From Chloromonas sp. AAM2 (lineage: Eukaryota > Chlorophyta > Chlorophyceae > Chlamydomonadales > Chlamydomonadaceae): 13,865 bases of DNA. Under the pieces are notes generated by a model. The model was not told the origin of the DNA and did not search any database. It was given only the letters and a program-made list of their open reading frames with translations. Shown in pieces: positions 1 through 7,064 of the stretch (the stretch's first letter is position 1; each line of letters opens with the position of its first letter). The translations under genes were made by a program, and so were the position numbers. Location of the stretch: contig QAXH01005750.1 in the NCBI GenBank assembly GCA_004335635.1, positions 37,200 through 51,064 of the forward strand, read 5' to 3'.

Positions 1-73
1 GAGCTAGGAGGGATTCGAACCCCCGACCACATGGTTCGTAGCCATGTGCTCTAGTCCACTGAGCTACAAGCTC
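1..73 (-). tRNA. trnR-ACG: tRNA-Arg(ACG)
   Basis: Read on the minus strand this folds as a full cloverleaf. The acceptor begins GAGCTTG, the anticodon stem is CATGG/CCATG with loop CTACGAA (anticodon ACG), and the T-arm is GGGGG-TTCGAAT-CCCTC. The anticodon is read as arginine, with A34 expected to become inosine so that CGN codons are decoded. The gene sits at the very edge of the window, so the discriminator base may lie just outside. No CCA is encoded. Confidence 0.95.
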
Positions 74-741
74 TTTAAGTTATTTAAAGATTATTTTCAT
101 ACACAGATTAATATATAATTAATTTAATTATTTAACAATATAAAAAATTGTTAATAGACAATCTAATCTTATTAATATTCTAAAAATTTGTTTATTCCTT
201 TGTAAACGTTAATTATTTACAGATCATTTCTTTTAGGTTAGTGTGCATCCTTAAAAAATGTACCCCGAAAAAATAAAAAAATGTAAATAAATTTCCAAAG
301 GAAATTTATTTATAAAGGCGACCATAAAATCAAAAATATTTTGATGGAAAGTTTTTTAGCTGTAAGCGTGATGCCCTCTAAAGTATGATACGCAAAAGGG
401 TTTTTTTTTGTACTTGAATAGATAATAAAAGTGATTTTGTAACTTCACAAAAAATCTGTCGGAAATAACCTACGGTTATTTTATAAGGGTCAAAAAACCA
501 AAGGTTTTTTGACCGCCACCTAAAGGTGTTAACAAAAAAGTTAAAAAAAAAAAATTTTTTTTTTTTTCAATAATTAATCTTTGATTTTTTTTTAATTCGA
601 TGTTTTGTGAAAACGAAACATTGTAAAAAAAATGAAAATTGAATCCGTTATTATTTCATAGTAGAAAAATATTTTGTATAAGGTTTGGTTAAGAAAATCC
701 ATTAAATAAAATTTATTTAATTATAATATTAAATATATTCC
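74..741. other. Intergenic spacer trnR-trnT: repeats only
   Basis: I see no convincing gene here. The spacer holds two members of dispersed repeat families: a hairpin at about 487-524 of the type GGGTCAAAAAACC ... GGTTTTTTGACC, and a gatgttttgtgaaaacgaaacattg-like stem around 599-625. A somewhat less A+T-rich stretch at 318-408 (ending AAAAGGG followed by a T-run) has only trivial reading frames, such as a 14-codon one starting at 343 on the plus strand. It could be an RNA element, but I cannot assign it. Confidence 0.5.
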
Positions 742-814
742 AGCCTGCTACAGGAATCGAACCCGCAACCTTTGGTTTACAAAACCAATACTCTACCGAT
801 TGAGTTAAACAGGC
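742..814 (-). tRNA. trnT-UGU: tRNA-Thr(UGU)
   Basis: This is a 73-nt cloverleaf on the minus strand. Acceptor GCCTGTT pairs with AGCAGGC. The anticodon stem is TTGGT/ACCAA with loop TTTGTAA, giving anticodon UGU. The T-arm is GCGGG-TTCGATT-CCTGT, with one G-T pair, and the discriminator base is U. It decodes ACN threonine codons and is the downstream neighbour of rps4 in the direction of transcription, after a spacer of almost 1.8 kb. Confidence 0.95.
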
Positions 815-1067
815 TTAACAAATTTTTTTTATATTATGAATCTTAACATATTTCTTATTCTTATATAAATTTATATGTATAACACATTATATATATTAAG
901 TTAATCTAATCGATTAATTTTTTTAATTTAAGATATCTCGTATCTTAAAAAAAATTCGAAGATTTTTTAAGATATATGAGTATTTTCACGTTAATAAATA
1001 AAAGATTTATTAACGATGAAATTCTCATACTTTCTTTTTTGAATTTTATATAAAATAAAACGCAAGC

Positions 1068-1132
1068 AAAAGATACAGAATATAAAAGGTTATATCGATA
1101 AACGATATAACCTTTTATATTCTGTATCTTTT
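1068..1132. repeat. Perfect 30-bp inverted repeat with 5-nt loop
   Basis: Arms 1068-1097 and 1103-1132 are exact reverse complements, and the loop at 1098-1102 reads ATAAA. No mismatch occurs in 30 bp. The stem contains TATAAAAGG near its middle and CGATATA at the loop end. No gene stops close by: trnT lies about 250 nt away on the low-coordinate side, in the direction of minus-strand transcription. It could stabilise or end a transcript, or extrude as a cruciform. Confidence 0.9.
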
Positions 1133-1283
1133 ATTGAAAAATTTAAAGTCTTTCCATTTAGTTATCATTTATAGGTATATAACTATAGTTTTAATTTAAA
1201 TTGTCAAATAGATTTTATATTTAATTTTTATAAGACAATAATAAACATAAAACAAATTTATAACTTTAACTATTGAAAAGAAT

Positions 1284-1336
1284 CCTAGTTCTCTATTGAG
1301 AACAACCTCGTTTGAATTGAAACAAACAAAAAGGAT
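1284..1336. other. Compact folded island, possible structured RNA
   Basis: Two small perfect hairpins, GTTCTC/GAGAAC and GTTTG/CAAAC, sit side by side and are bracketed by the complementary pair ATCCT/AGGAT. This three-stem layout is richer in G+C than its flanks. It contains GAGAACAACC, which recurs in the presumed psaA intron 2 region at 13093-13102. Function is unknown; a piece of intron RNA is one possibility. Confidence 0.3.
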
Positions 1337-1490
1337 AGGCTTGAAATTTTATGGTAAAGAGAAAAGAAAATAAGTGATATCTTTAATTTTTAGTTAAAAA
1401 GTAATTTACTATTTAAGTTAAATAATTTTAAAACAAAAAATTTTTTTAAACCTATTTATCAAATAAACTCAAAGAGTTTCTTTATATAAA

Positions 1491-1539
1491 TCTCGAAGAT
1501 TTTGAGTATCCTGAAAGGATATTTGAAACTTCGATATTT
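1491..1539. repeat. Dispersed repeat, copy 1 (with 11441-11489)
   Basis: These 49 nt align without gaps to 11441-11489 with only a handful of substitutions; both begin TCTCG and end with GAAACTTCGATATTT. Each contains a short internal stem of the type GAATATC/GATATTC. The copies lie in two unrelated spacers, the pattern expected of short dispersed repeats in chlamydomonadalean plastid DNA. Confidence 0.75.
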
Positions 1540-1620
1540 GTAGAATTAAATTAAAAAGAAATCGCAGATTTTTTTTCTGATGTTTTGTCGAATACGAAAC
1601 ATTGAAATAAGAAACGTTTT

Positions 1621-1734
1621 TTAACAAATAGGTTTATTCGAAATTATACGTTGAATTGCTTTTTTTTTATTTTTCAAAAAACCAAAATTTTTGAAAAAAA
1701 CTTTTTCTTTCCATTTCCTTAAGGTTTTAGCCAT
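1621..1734 (-). CDS. Hypothetical 37-residue basic reading frame
   Basis: An ATG-initiated frame on the minus strand encodes a short lysine-rich peptide that starts MAKTLRKWKEK and ends in TAA. I do not recognise it as any plastid ribosomal or photosystem protein. Its middle is A/T homopolymer-like (KNKKK), typical of chance frames in A+T-rich spacers. The start context AAAGTATGGCT is shared exactly with the short ATG segment at 2112, 378 nt upstream. It is probably not a gene and is listed for that shared context. Confidence 0.15.
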   Translation of the reverse strand: MAKTLRKWKEKVFFKNFGFLKNKKKAIQRIISNKPIC

Positions 1735-2089
1735 ACTTTTTGATTTAAATTTAATAGATAACGTAATTTTAATAATTACAAAATTATTAAATATAATTTT
1801 TATAACTTATATTTCAATTCTTTAAAAATTAAAAGTGGCGGAAAAAATGGAATTAAAACTCCTTTGGGGGCTTTTAGGAAAAAACATAAGGTTCTTTAGG
1901 GAATGTAAAAAATGTATATCGGAAAAATTTTATAAAGGTTTTTTCTAAGGGTCAAAAAAACCTTAGGTTATTTGCCCGCTATTTTTTTTCATTATCTTTT
2001 TAAGCCCCTAAGAGATCAACAAAATATTGAATAGATTTTTATATATTTTTTTTATTAAAGATTTTTCCTACAAATTTAATTTCTTTTAA

Positions 2090-2112
2090 CGAGTCGCACT
2101 TGGTACAGCCAT
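2090..2112 (-). other. Candidate orphan mini-exon with group II intron 5' end
   Basis: On the minus strand, ATGGCTGTACCAA (2112-2100) is followed directly by GTGCGACTCG (2099-2090). The latter matches the GUGYG start of group II introns and closely resembles the psaA intron 2 start in this window, GTGCGACACG at 13474-13465. If real, the exon would encode Met-Ala-Val-Pro plus one base. MAVP is how L32 proteins commonly start, but the short length makes that a guess. Without splicing the frame stops after eight codons. Confidence 0.3.
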
Positions 2113-2233
2113 ACTTTATTTATAATAATTTTATTATTTAGAATAATTGCAGAATAGATGGAGAAATTTTGTAGAAATTTTGTAGAAATTTTTACCACAA
2201 AATTTCTCGCGGAATATATAGAAAATTTCCTTC

Positions 2234-2269
2234 GGAAATTTTCTTCCCTTTAGAATTTATTCCTAAGGA
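2234..2269. repeat. 36-nt direct repeat, copy 1 (identical to 7485-7520)
   Basis: The 36 nt are identical to 7485-7520, starting GGAAATTTTCTTCCC and ending CCTAAGGA. The similarity extends beyond the identical core: both copies continue into AAAATTCC ... GAATTTTCTCCGC. Both sit in spacers 3' of a coding gene on the minus strand (rps4 and chlL respectively). Confidence 0.85.
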
Positions 2270-2514
2270 GAAAATTCCTTTGGAATTTTCTCCGCCATGA
2301 ACTGAAATTATTCCAAAAATATCTGTGTAAATTACATCTCCTAATTTTTTTAAATAATTAAAGGACCCTTGATGGGATAATTTTGTAATATTGAATAATA
2401 TTAAAAAATCTATGTCAAATCTATTTGTTAAATAAAAATTTAGTAGGCGGAAGAAAATCTAAAGATTTTCTTCCTAAAGAAAAAATTCCAGAGGGAATAA
2501 GATTTTTTTCCTAA

Positions 2515-2543
2515 GGGCTTTTTCGCCTTAGGCGAAAAAGCCC
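2515..2543 (-). terminator. 3' hairpin of rps4
   Basis: GGGCTTTTTCGCC pairs perfectly with GGCGAAAAAGCCC around a TTA loop (13 bp). It lies 64 nt beyond the rps4 stop codon on the transcribed strand. In chloroplasts such stem-loops usually mark and protect mRNA 3' ends against exonucleases rather than act as strict terminators, so the role is inferred. It belongs to a CTTTTTCGCC/GGCGAAAAAG hairpin family repeated at 6942-6970 and 11195-11219. Confidence 0.55.
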
Positions 2544-2607
2544 GCCTTATATTTTATTTTTAATTATTTCATTTTTAAATCTAATATATATATATTTTTT
2601 GTTTTTA

Positions 2608-3366
2608 TTAAGTAAGTTTGATTTGACGAGTACCTTCACGTGTCGTAATAGAAAGAACATCTTTAGGATTACAAATGTGATTAGGATTACGAACACGTCT
2701 GTTATTGATTTTAACAACAGCTCCTGGACCATTAATTAATTGTAAAGCAGAACCCATGTTTGGTACTAGTTTTAATTGGAATAAGATAAACGCAAGTGTT
2801 TTTTCTAAACGTTTCTTATAGAATTGCATACGTTGATAATATTCATTTAAGTTTTTATTAACAAGAATAAGAGATTTTTCTTTCATAGCAACTGAAATTA
2901 CATCTTTTGGCTTACACATATAACTTGGAATATTAACTTTTTTATTATTTACACGAATATGTCCGTGGCTAATATATTGACGTGCTGCCACGATGGTAGG
3001 TGCCATATTTAGACGGAAAACAATATTATCTAAACGCATTTCTAATAATTGTAAAAGAACTTGACCTGTTGCTTCTTTAATTTTTTTAGCTTTACGAACG
3101 TAATTAACTAATTGACGTTCCGTTAAACCATAGTTATAACGTAAACGTTGTTTTACTTTTAAACGAATTAGATAATCAGATTCAGAAGAATCATAAGGTC
3201 TTGTTTTAAATAATTTAACTAAACCATGTTGTCCTGGTGGAATTACTTTACCTCTTAAAGGTCCTCTACCACGATAAACACGACGAAAAGGTTTTTTTCG
3301 TGTTAAACCACGTAACTTACCAATTCGACGAATAATTTTTAATTTAGGTCCAATATATCTAGCCAT
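2608..3366 (-). CDS. rps4: 30S ribosomal protein S4 (uS4c)
   Basis: The 252-residue product is a primary 16S-rRNA-binding protein of the plastid small subunit. The N-terminal part has the conserved stretches PGQHG (residues 44-48) and [13 protein letters not shown] (69-81). A canonical S4 RNA-binding domain follows at about 108-160, with [12 protein letters not shown] and GHIRVNN. The protein is longer than the roughly 200 residues usual for bacterial S4. The excess (about 187-240) is a second, diverged S4-like copy: [22 protein letters not shown] and CNPKDVLS mirror the first copy. The C. reinhardtii protein is similarly long as I recall. The ATG at 3366 fits because [10 protein letters not shown] is a normal S4 start. 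No Shine-Dalgarno sequence precedes it. trnG-GCC lies 47 nt upstream, so the two could be co-transcribed. Confidence 0.97.
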   Translation of the reverse strand: MARYIGPKLKIIRRIGKLRGLTRKKPFRRVYRGRGPLRGKVIPPGQHGLVKLFKTRPYDSSESDYLIRLKVKQRLRYNYGLTERQLVNYVRKAKKIKEATGQVLLQLLEMRLDNIVFRLNMAPTIVAARQYISHGHIRVNNKKVNIPSYMCKPKDVISVAMKEKSLILVNKNLNEYYQRMQFYKKRLEKTLAFILFQLKLVPNMGSALQLINGPGAVVKINNRRVRNPNHICNPKDVLSITTREGTRQIKLT

Positions 3367-3413
3367 ATAAATATATTTATATATTTTTTATCTATTAAAT
3401 GATTTGAATGTAT

Positions 3414-3486
3414 AGCGGGTGATGAGACTCGAACTCACAACCTATGCCTTGGCAAAGCATCGCTCTAACCATTGAGCTACACCCGC
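3414..3486 (-). tRNA. trnG-GCC: tRNA-Gly(GCC)
   Basis: This is a complete 73-nt cloverleaf on the minus strand. Acceptor GCGGGTG pairs with CACCCGC. The anticodon stem is ATGCT/GGCAT (one G-U pair) with loop TTGCCAA, anticodon GCC. The T-arm is GTGAG-TTCGAGT-CTCAT, with one G-T pair, and the discriminator is U. It decodes GGC and GGU glycine codons. It lies just upstream of rps4 on the same strand. Confidence 0.95.
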
Positions 3487-3776
3487 GAATTTTTTTTCTT
3501 TAATTATTATAAATTAATTTGTTAAAATTAACAAGTCTAAAAAACTTTAATCATTTTATTTTTAACTTTTTCTCAAAGATTTTATGAATCCTGAAAGAAA
3601 AATTTTCCATGAAAATTTCTCTCTGATTCGTAAAACTTTGACTTTTTAATTCGTTTTTAATTATATTTATAACAAAATAAATATAAAAAATTAACTTTAT
3701 TTCATTATAAAGTTAATTTGTATTAATTAATGTATTTTATCTGTTTAGTTAAAAACAAATAAATAAAATATTTTAA

Positions 3777-3849
3777 TGCACCGTGTAGGAATCGAACCTA
3801 CCTAACAACGATTATGAGTCGTTTGCCTCATCCGCTCGGCCAACAGTGC
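3777..3849 (-). tRNA. trnI-CAU: tRNA with CAU anticodon, probably tRNA-Ile(k2CAU)
   Basis: Acceptor GCACTGT pairs with ACGGTGC (one U-G pair), the anticodon stem is AACGA/TCGTT, and the loop is CTCATAA with A38; the discriminator is A73. This is not the initiator: position 1 pairs with 72 and there is no run of G-C pairs in the anticodon stem. The GCA...TGCA ends, the C4-G69 pair and the U36-A37-A38 context resemble plastid isoleucine tRNAs whose C34 is changed to lysidine by TilS, allowing AUA decoding. An elongator tRNA-Met is the alternative. Confidence 0.75.
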
Positions 3850-4400
3850 TTAAATTCAAGTTCTTTAAACAAGAATCCACATCTTGAAAAAAAAAATGAA
3901 ACATTTTCTTCTAGGGAAAAAACCTAAGGTTTTTTCCCTAAGGATCTTTTTGCCACCGTCGAAAAGACCCCCTTTTTTTATTTTAGTTTACACTTTTATA
4001 TCTTACAAAACAAAAAGACTTCATATGTTTTACTGTTTTAATTAGTTTATTATTTTTTCTTTAGTAGTTTTTAACTACTACTGAACAAGAATAAAATTTA
4101 CGTAAAATGCTTATAAATCTAATTACTTTAATATAAATTTGGATTTAATTTAGTTGGTAAATAACATAAGAAGAATTAGGGTTTAATCTATAAATAATAA
4201 ACGTAATTATAAATTATAATTAAAGACAAATTAATGAATATCTGTGGGTAATTTTTTATATCATATATATATATATATATATAATATTTAATCATATAAA
4301 TATTATATATAAAACATAAAATATTTATTTTAAATATACTTGAAAAACAAAACGATATTAAACTATTTTTTTATTTATAAAAATAAAAATGTTTTTTAAT
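3850..4400. other. Spacer trnI-trnN: one hairpin, no gene
   Basis: The only clear structure is a perfect 14-bp hairpin at 3912-3940 (TAGGGAAAAAACCT paired around one A) followed by a weaker CTTTTTGCC/GTCGAAAAG pair. An AT dinucleotide run occupies about 4263-4283. The rest is A+T-rich sequence without a supported reading frame. Confidence 0.6.
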
Positions 4401-4472
4401 CTCTCCAGGTAGGACTTGAACCTACGACCCGTCGGTTAACAGCCGACTGCTCTACCACTGAGCTACTGAAGA
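4401..4472 (-). tRNA. trnN-GUU: tRNA-Asn(GUU)
   Basis: This is a 72-nt cloverleaf on the minus strand. Acceptor TCTTCAG pairs with CTGGAGA (one U-G pair), and the discriminator is G. The anticodon stem is GTCGG/CCGAC with loop CTGTTAA, anticodon GUU. The T-arm is GTAGG-TTCAAGT-CCTAC. It decodes AAC and AAU asparagine codons and is the first gene after clpP in the transcribed direction. Confidence 0.96.
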
Positions 4473-4685
4473 ATTCAAAGCATTTATACAAATCAAAAAT
4501 TAATTACATTAGTTTTATTCATATAAATAATAGCATATATGAAATTAAATCCATAATATATTTTTTTTAATATTAAGATAAACAGTATAAGATTCTCATG
4601 GTTAAAAACTCAAAGATTTATAAACAAGAAAATAAAAAATTTCCAAAGGGAATTTTACCTACTAATATATCTTCTCTGGTAAGAA

Positions 4686-4775
4686 AAAGATAGGTAGGAA
4701 AGTTTTATCGAAGAAATTTTAAATTTTCTTCGATAAAAATCAAATAGTTTTGATGTTAAATTCCTACCTATCTTT
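4686..4775. repeat. Two-tier inverted repeat (15 bp outer, 14 bp inner)
   Basis: The outer arms 4686-4700 and 4761-4775 are perfect complements (AAAGATAGGTAGGAA type). Inside lies a second perfect pair, 4703-4716 with 4725-4738 (TTTTATCGAAGAAA type), nearly adjoining the outer left arm but leaving 22 nt unpaired before the outer right arm. One repeat may have been inserted into another, leaving nested stems. Confidence 0.8.
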
Positions 4776-4783
4776 TAGATAAC

Positions 4784-4822
4784 TATTCCGTTGAAAAATT
4801 CAAGGAATTTTTCAACGGAATA
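4784..4822 (-). terminator. 18-bp hairpin 3' of clpP
   Basis: Arms 4784-4801 and 4805-4822 are perfect reverse complements with a 3-nt loop. The element lies about 160 nt past the clpP stop on the transcribed strand. A role as mRNA 3'-end stabiliser is inferred from position; it may equally be one more spacer repeat. Confidence 0.5.
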
Positions 4823-4979
4823 AACGATGTTTTTTTTTACATCGTCAACGGATAAAAACTAAAAATATTTATACAAAATTATAACTATATTTATTTAAAT
4901 ACGAGTTTTTTAGTGGACTTTTAAAGAAATTTAGGAGTGTTTCTTCGAAACACGTATTAAAGGTCGCTAGTACTACTAA

Positions 4980-6539
4980 TTAACTTTGCGTTTGTGTTTC
5001 AGAACCAGATGAAGCACTTTCACGACTTTCTAGTAAACGTTGTTGTTTACTATCATAAACATCCCAAATTTTAGAAGTCATTTCAACAATTTCATGCATT
5101 ACTTCATTTGTGGCAATTTCATCAGCTAATCCATAAGAAATAGTTTCAGGTGCATTTAAATAGAAATCACGATCTAAATCACGTAAAATTTTGTGACGTG
5201 GGCGATATGTTGATAATGAATAGATATCAGCTACGTCTAAACGAATTTTCATAATTTCTTGGCTATCGATCCAAATGTCGGATGCTTGACCTTGAAGTGA
5301 ACTTTCTGGTTGGTGAATCATTGTATGACAACCTTCTGTTACATAACGTTCACCAATGGTACCCCCTGCTAATACTAAAGATGAAGCTGAAGCCGCAACA
5401 CCAAGTCCTAATGTTAATGAACCAGCTTTAATAAATTGTAAAGCATCATGCACAGTGATACCGTTACCAACAGAACCTCCAAAAGAATTAATAATCACAA
5501 AAACTTTCTTTGATTCTTCTTCCATAAATGAACGTTCTGTTTGTTTACGATAATAATCGCGGAATTCATTATAAGAATCATTTGAACTAGCAGTCCATGC
5601 TTTTTTATTTTGAGGATGTCTTAATTGTGAAGTAAGAGAATTTAAATTATATTCACGACGTAATTGACGTTGTCCTAAAGCTTTTTCAGATAATTTTTTG
5701 TATTGTTGAGGATTTGAAGAGTTAGATGCAAATTCTTTACCGGCTAAATCAGATAAAAATTTTGAAATTCCTTTATTTTTCATTGTTTCAGTACGACCCC
5801 CATAAGCAGCATTAGAACCTTGTTTAAACATTTGTAATAGTTGATCTTTTTTAACGTTACGTTGACTTGCTGAACCTTTAAGTAAAGGATGCATTTCATT
5901 TAAGCTATAAGCACCAGCACCTTCATTCTCAAAATTTAAACTAGTTCTAAAAGCTGAATAAATATCAAGTCCTTTACCTGAAGATGGAGTTGTTTTATTT
6001 TGTAAGTTTAATGAATTACTTTTTAAACTATTGAAAAATTGTGGTGCATTAAAATCATAAGGTGAGCGAGAAGAACTATTACCAAAATCTTTTGATAAAG
6101 TTTGTGCTAAATAATATAGATAAGGTTCATCGGAATAATCAAAGAACTGTGAATTCCAGTTTAACCATTCTTTTGTAATTTTTTGTAAAGTTAATTGTTC
6201 TAACGTATCAATATCATCAATCCCTAAATCTTCATCCGCATTTAATAAATCTTCAGGAGATCTATTTTTTTTAACCGCAGATGGACCATCTGTTCTTTTT
6301 TCACTTGAAGTTGAACGCGCTTTTGAATCTCCTTCTACTTCATTTTTTTCAAGTTCTTTTGAACGATCTTCCATATGAATATTAATTAATAAACCACAGA
6401 TTTGGTTACAAAGTTCATCATCTAAATATTGCATTAAGAAAACCATTCTTCGACGAAAAATAAAGTTATAAATATCTGTCCATTGAGCTGGAAGTTCTTC
6501 ACCCCAACTATAAATAATACGTGGAACACCGATTGGCAT
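4980..6539 (-). CDS. clpP: ATP-dependent Clp protease proteolytic subunit, with large insertion
   Basis: ClpP is the serine-peptidase ring of the stromal Clp protease, which degrades unfolded or tagged proteins passed on by HSP100 chaperones. The catalytic triad is visible: Ser384 in LGVAASASS, His409 in MIHQP, and Asp458 in LDRDFYLNAPE. The N-terminal part (1 to about 61, with QYLDDELCNQICGLL) and the part from about 344 (KVFVIINSFGGSVGNG) are ordinary ClpP. Between them lies a polar, Ser/Asn/Lys-rich insert of about 280 residues, so the product has 519 residues instead of about 200. It corresponds in position and size to the IS1 insert of chlamydomonad ClpP1, which I recall is not spliced out as an intron. 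The insert is in frame and shows no intein endpoints. The ATG at 6539 gives MPIGVPRIIY, the usual start. There is a Ser/Gln-rich tail and no Shine-Dalgarno. Confidence 0.96.
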   Translation of the reverse strand: MPIGVPRIIYSWGEELPAQWTDIYNFIFRRRMVFLMQYLDDELCNQICGLLINIHMEDRSKELEKNEVEGDSKARSTSSEKRTDGPSAVKKNRSPEDLLNADEDLGIDDIDTLEQLTLQKITKEWLNWNSQFFDYSDEPYLYYLAQTLSKDFGNSSSRSPYDFNAPQFFNSLKSNSLNLQNKTTPSSGKGLDIYSAFRTSLNFENEGAGAYSLNEMHPLLKGSASQRNVKKDQLLQMFKQGSNAAYGGRTETMKNKGISKFLSDLAGKEFASNSSNPQQYKKLSEKALGQRQLRREYNLNSLTSQLRHPQNKKAWTASSNDSYNEFRDYYRKQTERSFMEEESKKVFVIINSFGGSVGNGITVHDALQFIKAGSLTLGLGVAASASSLVLAGGTIGERYVTEGCHTMIHQPESSLQGQASDIWIDSQEIMKIRLDVADIYSLSTYRPRHKILRDLDRDFYLNAPETISYGLADEIATNEVMHEIVEMTSKIWDVYDSKQQRLLESRESASSGSETQTQS

Positions 6540-6982
6540 ATATATATATTTTTTTGTTAAATCGTCGTTCTATTTTTTGGATATATATAAAATTTGTTTA
6601 AGGAGATATTTTTATGAAGAAGGCATAGTAAATCTGTACTTCCTAAAAAATATCCTATTAAATATAAAATTTTGTCAAAAAAAATTAGGATTTTCGAAGA
6701 AAATCCTAAGCGTTTCTTCGAAACGCGCTAAAAAATGAATATTGATTTATTTATATTTCTTATCTATAAATAACTCTCTATTAATTTTATACAATCCACC
6801 ATGAACGAAAAAAACTTTGCTTTAAAATAAAGAACCAAAAAGAAAATTTTCCTGGGAAAATTTTCTAAGTTAATTAAATAACTTTTTCTTTAAAAGTAAT
6901 AAGCTTTTATTGTCGGAAAAAACCTTAAGGTTTTTTCCTAAGGCCTTTTTTCGCTATAGGCGAAAAGGCCAACTTTATTACT
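6540..6982. other. Spacer clpP-trnL: palindromes
   Basis: A perfect 24-nt palindrome at 6915-6938 (GGAAAAAACCTT and its complement) is directly followed by a GGCC...GGCC hairpin at 6942-6970, close to the 3' end of trnL on the transcribed strand. A GCGTTTC/GAAACGC stem lies near 6710-6726. No supported gene. Confidence 0.6.
6915..6970. repeat. Tandem pair of hairpins, palindrome plus CGCC-type stem
   Basis: The first unit is a 24-nt perfect palindrome of AACCTT/AAGGTT type (6915-6938). The second pairs GGCCTTTTTTCGC with GCGAAAAGGCC around a short loop. The same two-unit arrangement recurs at 11167-11219 (GGGAAAAACCT then GTCTTTTCGCC) and, in weaker form, at 3912-3970, so the pair travels as a composite repeat. 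Confidence 0.75.
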
Positions 6983-7064
6983 TGCCTTCGGCCGGACTCG
7001 AACCGGCACGCCTTTCAGCACTGGTTCCTAAAACCAGCATGTCTACCAATTCCATCACGAAGGC
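6983..7064 (-). tRNA. trnL-UAG: tRNA-Leu(UAG)
   Basis: This is an 82-nt class II tRNA on the minus strand. Acceptor GCCTTCG pairs with CGAAGGC, and the discriminator is A. The anticodon stem is CTGGT/ACCAG with loop TTTAGGA, anticodon UAG. A long variable arm (TGCTGAAAGGCGT) is typical of leucine. The T-arm is GCCGG-TTCGAGT-CCGGC. It decodes CUN leucine codons. Its place between chlL and clpP agrees with C. reinhardtii gene neighbourhoods as I recall, except that petB is absent here. Confidence 0.96.

Larger units (their letters stand above)
815..2607. other. Long spacer trnT-rps4: hairpins and repeats
   Basis: This is the longest gene-poor stretch, about 1.8 kb. It contains a nested hairpin at about 976-1029 (perfect 11-bp inner stem 989-999/1005-1015), a perfect 30-bp hairpin at 1068-1132, a compact folded island at about 1284-1336, and a 37-codon minus-strand frame at 1621-1734. 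It also holds an intron-5'-end-like sequence at 2090-2112, a 36-nt direct repeat shared with 7485-7520, and a 13-bp hairpin at 2515-2543 just beyond rps4. No recognised protein or tRNA gene was found. Confidence 0.6.
4473..4979. other. Spacer trnN-clpP with stacked hairpins
   Basis: No gene is seen. The spacer holds three inverted repeats in succession: a two-tier element at 4686-4775, a perfect 18-bp hairpin at 4784-4822, and a GTGTTTC/GAAACAC stem around 4937-4953 close to the clpP stop. Confidence 0.6.

Noticed and set aside
343..387. 14-codon plus-strand frame starting MESFLAVSV
   Set aside because: Too short, no family match, and opposite to the direction of all genes.
2547..2732. 61-codon minus-strand frame
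   Set aside because: It overlaps the 3' end of rps4 in another frame and continues into A+T-rich spacer; a shadow frame.
4263..4283. AT dinucleotide run as an origin or promoter
   Set aside because: Simple repeats of this kind are common in A+T-rich plastid spacers, and nothing else nearby supports an origin.
5356..5553. 65-codon plus-strand frame inside clpP
   Set aside because: Antisense shadow of the conserved ClpP catalytic region.
6600..6631. AAGGAGAT followed by ATGAAGAAGGCATAG on the plus strand
   Set aside because: It looks like a Shine-Dalgarno plus start, but the frame has four codons and no gene is on this strand.
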